A model generated the notes under the pieces. The model did not search any database. It was given only the letters and a program-made list of their open reading frames with translations, and had not been told where the DNA came from. Positions 5,826 through 5,857 of a DNA stretch of 5,857 nt are shown piece after piece. The stretch is from Thermoprotei archaeon (GTDB taxonomy: Archaea; Thermoproteota; Nitrososphaeria; Geothermarchaeales; JDFR-13): positions 1 to 5,857 of the forward strand of contig DQVL01000051.1 in NCBI GenBank assembly GCA_015661745.1, given 5' to 3'. The translations under genes and the position numbers were made by a program. Every line of letters starts with the position of its first letter. The stretch's first letter is position 1.

Positions 5826-5857
5826 ATTTTTTATAATTTTGAGGATTGATTTTATCC
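5826..5857 (+). terminator. T-tract terminator-like tail after ino1
   Basis: Eight bases past the stop codon a run of six T (5827-5832) is followed by two further T4 runs (5837-5840, 5851-5854), the pattern expected of archaeal intrinsic termination, which relies on T-tracts rather than hairpins. The segment TTTTTTATAATTTT could alternatively be a TATA region for a gene beyond the window. Confidence 0.45.

Noticed and set aside
1..5857. CRISPR array, tRNA/rRNA, insertion sequence or phage genes
   Set aside because: I found no regularly spaced repeats, cloverleaf-like segments, terminal inverted repeats or transposase motifs. The five main genes have uniform codon use and are intact or merely cut by the window edge.

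Overview
This window looks like a piece of a thermophilic archaeal chromosome, probably of crenarchaeal (Thermoprotei-like) type. The A+T-rich sequence uses ATA, AGA and AGG codons heavily. Start codons follow GGTG/GGTGG Shine-Dalgarno motifs, intergenic regions carry TATA-box-like TTTAAA/TATAAA elements and T-tracts, and the gene content (a tungsten-type aldehyde:ferredoxin oxidoreductase, archaeal MoaC/MoaB, and an inositol-1-phosphate synthase) fits. The genus cannot be fixed from the sequence alone. All genes are on the + strand and no gene-free stretch exceeds about 170 bases.

Layout: 1-357 is the 3' part of moaC, which runs off the left edge. 392-913 is moaB/mogA in the same apparent operon. 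914-1075 is an intergenic region with a short inverted repeat, an 8-bp direct repeat and a promoter. 1076-2929 is an AOR-family tungstopterin oxidoreductase. 2930-3025 is an intergenic promoter region. 3026-3097 is a possible 23-aa leader ORF that overlaps the next gene by 8 bases. 3090-4502 is a class-III PLP aminotransferase resembling glutamate-1-semialdehyde aminomutase but lacking some of its hallmarks. 4503-4645 is a promoter and leader region with a stem-loop. 4646-5818 is a myo-inositol-1-phosphate synthase, followed by a T-rich terminator-like tail.

How the genes fit together: MoaC and MoaB build the pyranopterin cofactor (MoaC makes cyclic pyranopterin monophosphate, MoaB/MogA adenylylates molybdopterin). 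The adjacent AOR-type enzyme needs two such pterins on tungsten, so the left half is a cofactor-plus-user cluster. The AOR gene and the aminotransferase transcript are preceded by an identical 11-mer (TTTACCCCATT) placed exactly 10 bp upstream of a TATAAAT/TTTAAAT box, suggesting common control. The inositol phosphate synthase seems to have its own promoter and probably supplies inositol for archaeal phospholipids or inositol-based solutes.

The two most unusual signals are this shared promoter element and the leader of the aminotransferase gene. There, a short ORF with a strong Shine-Dalgarno site, a CCTCC segment able to pair with either of two Shine-Dalgarno sites, and an ATGTATGA overlap together look like a translational-coupling or attenuation arrangement. 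No mobile element, CRISPR array, tRNA or rRNA was seen.
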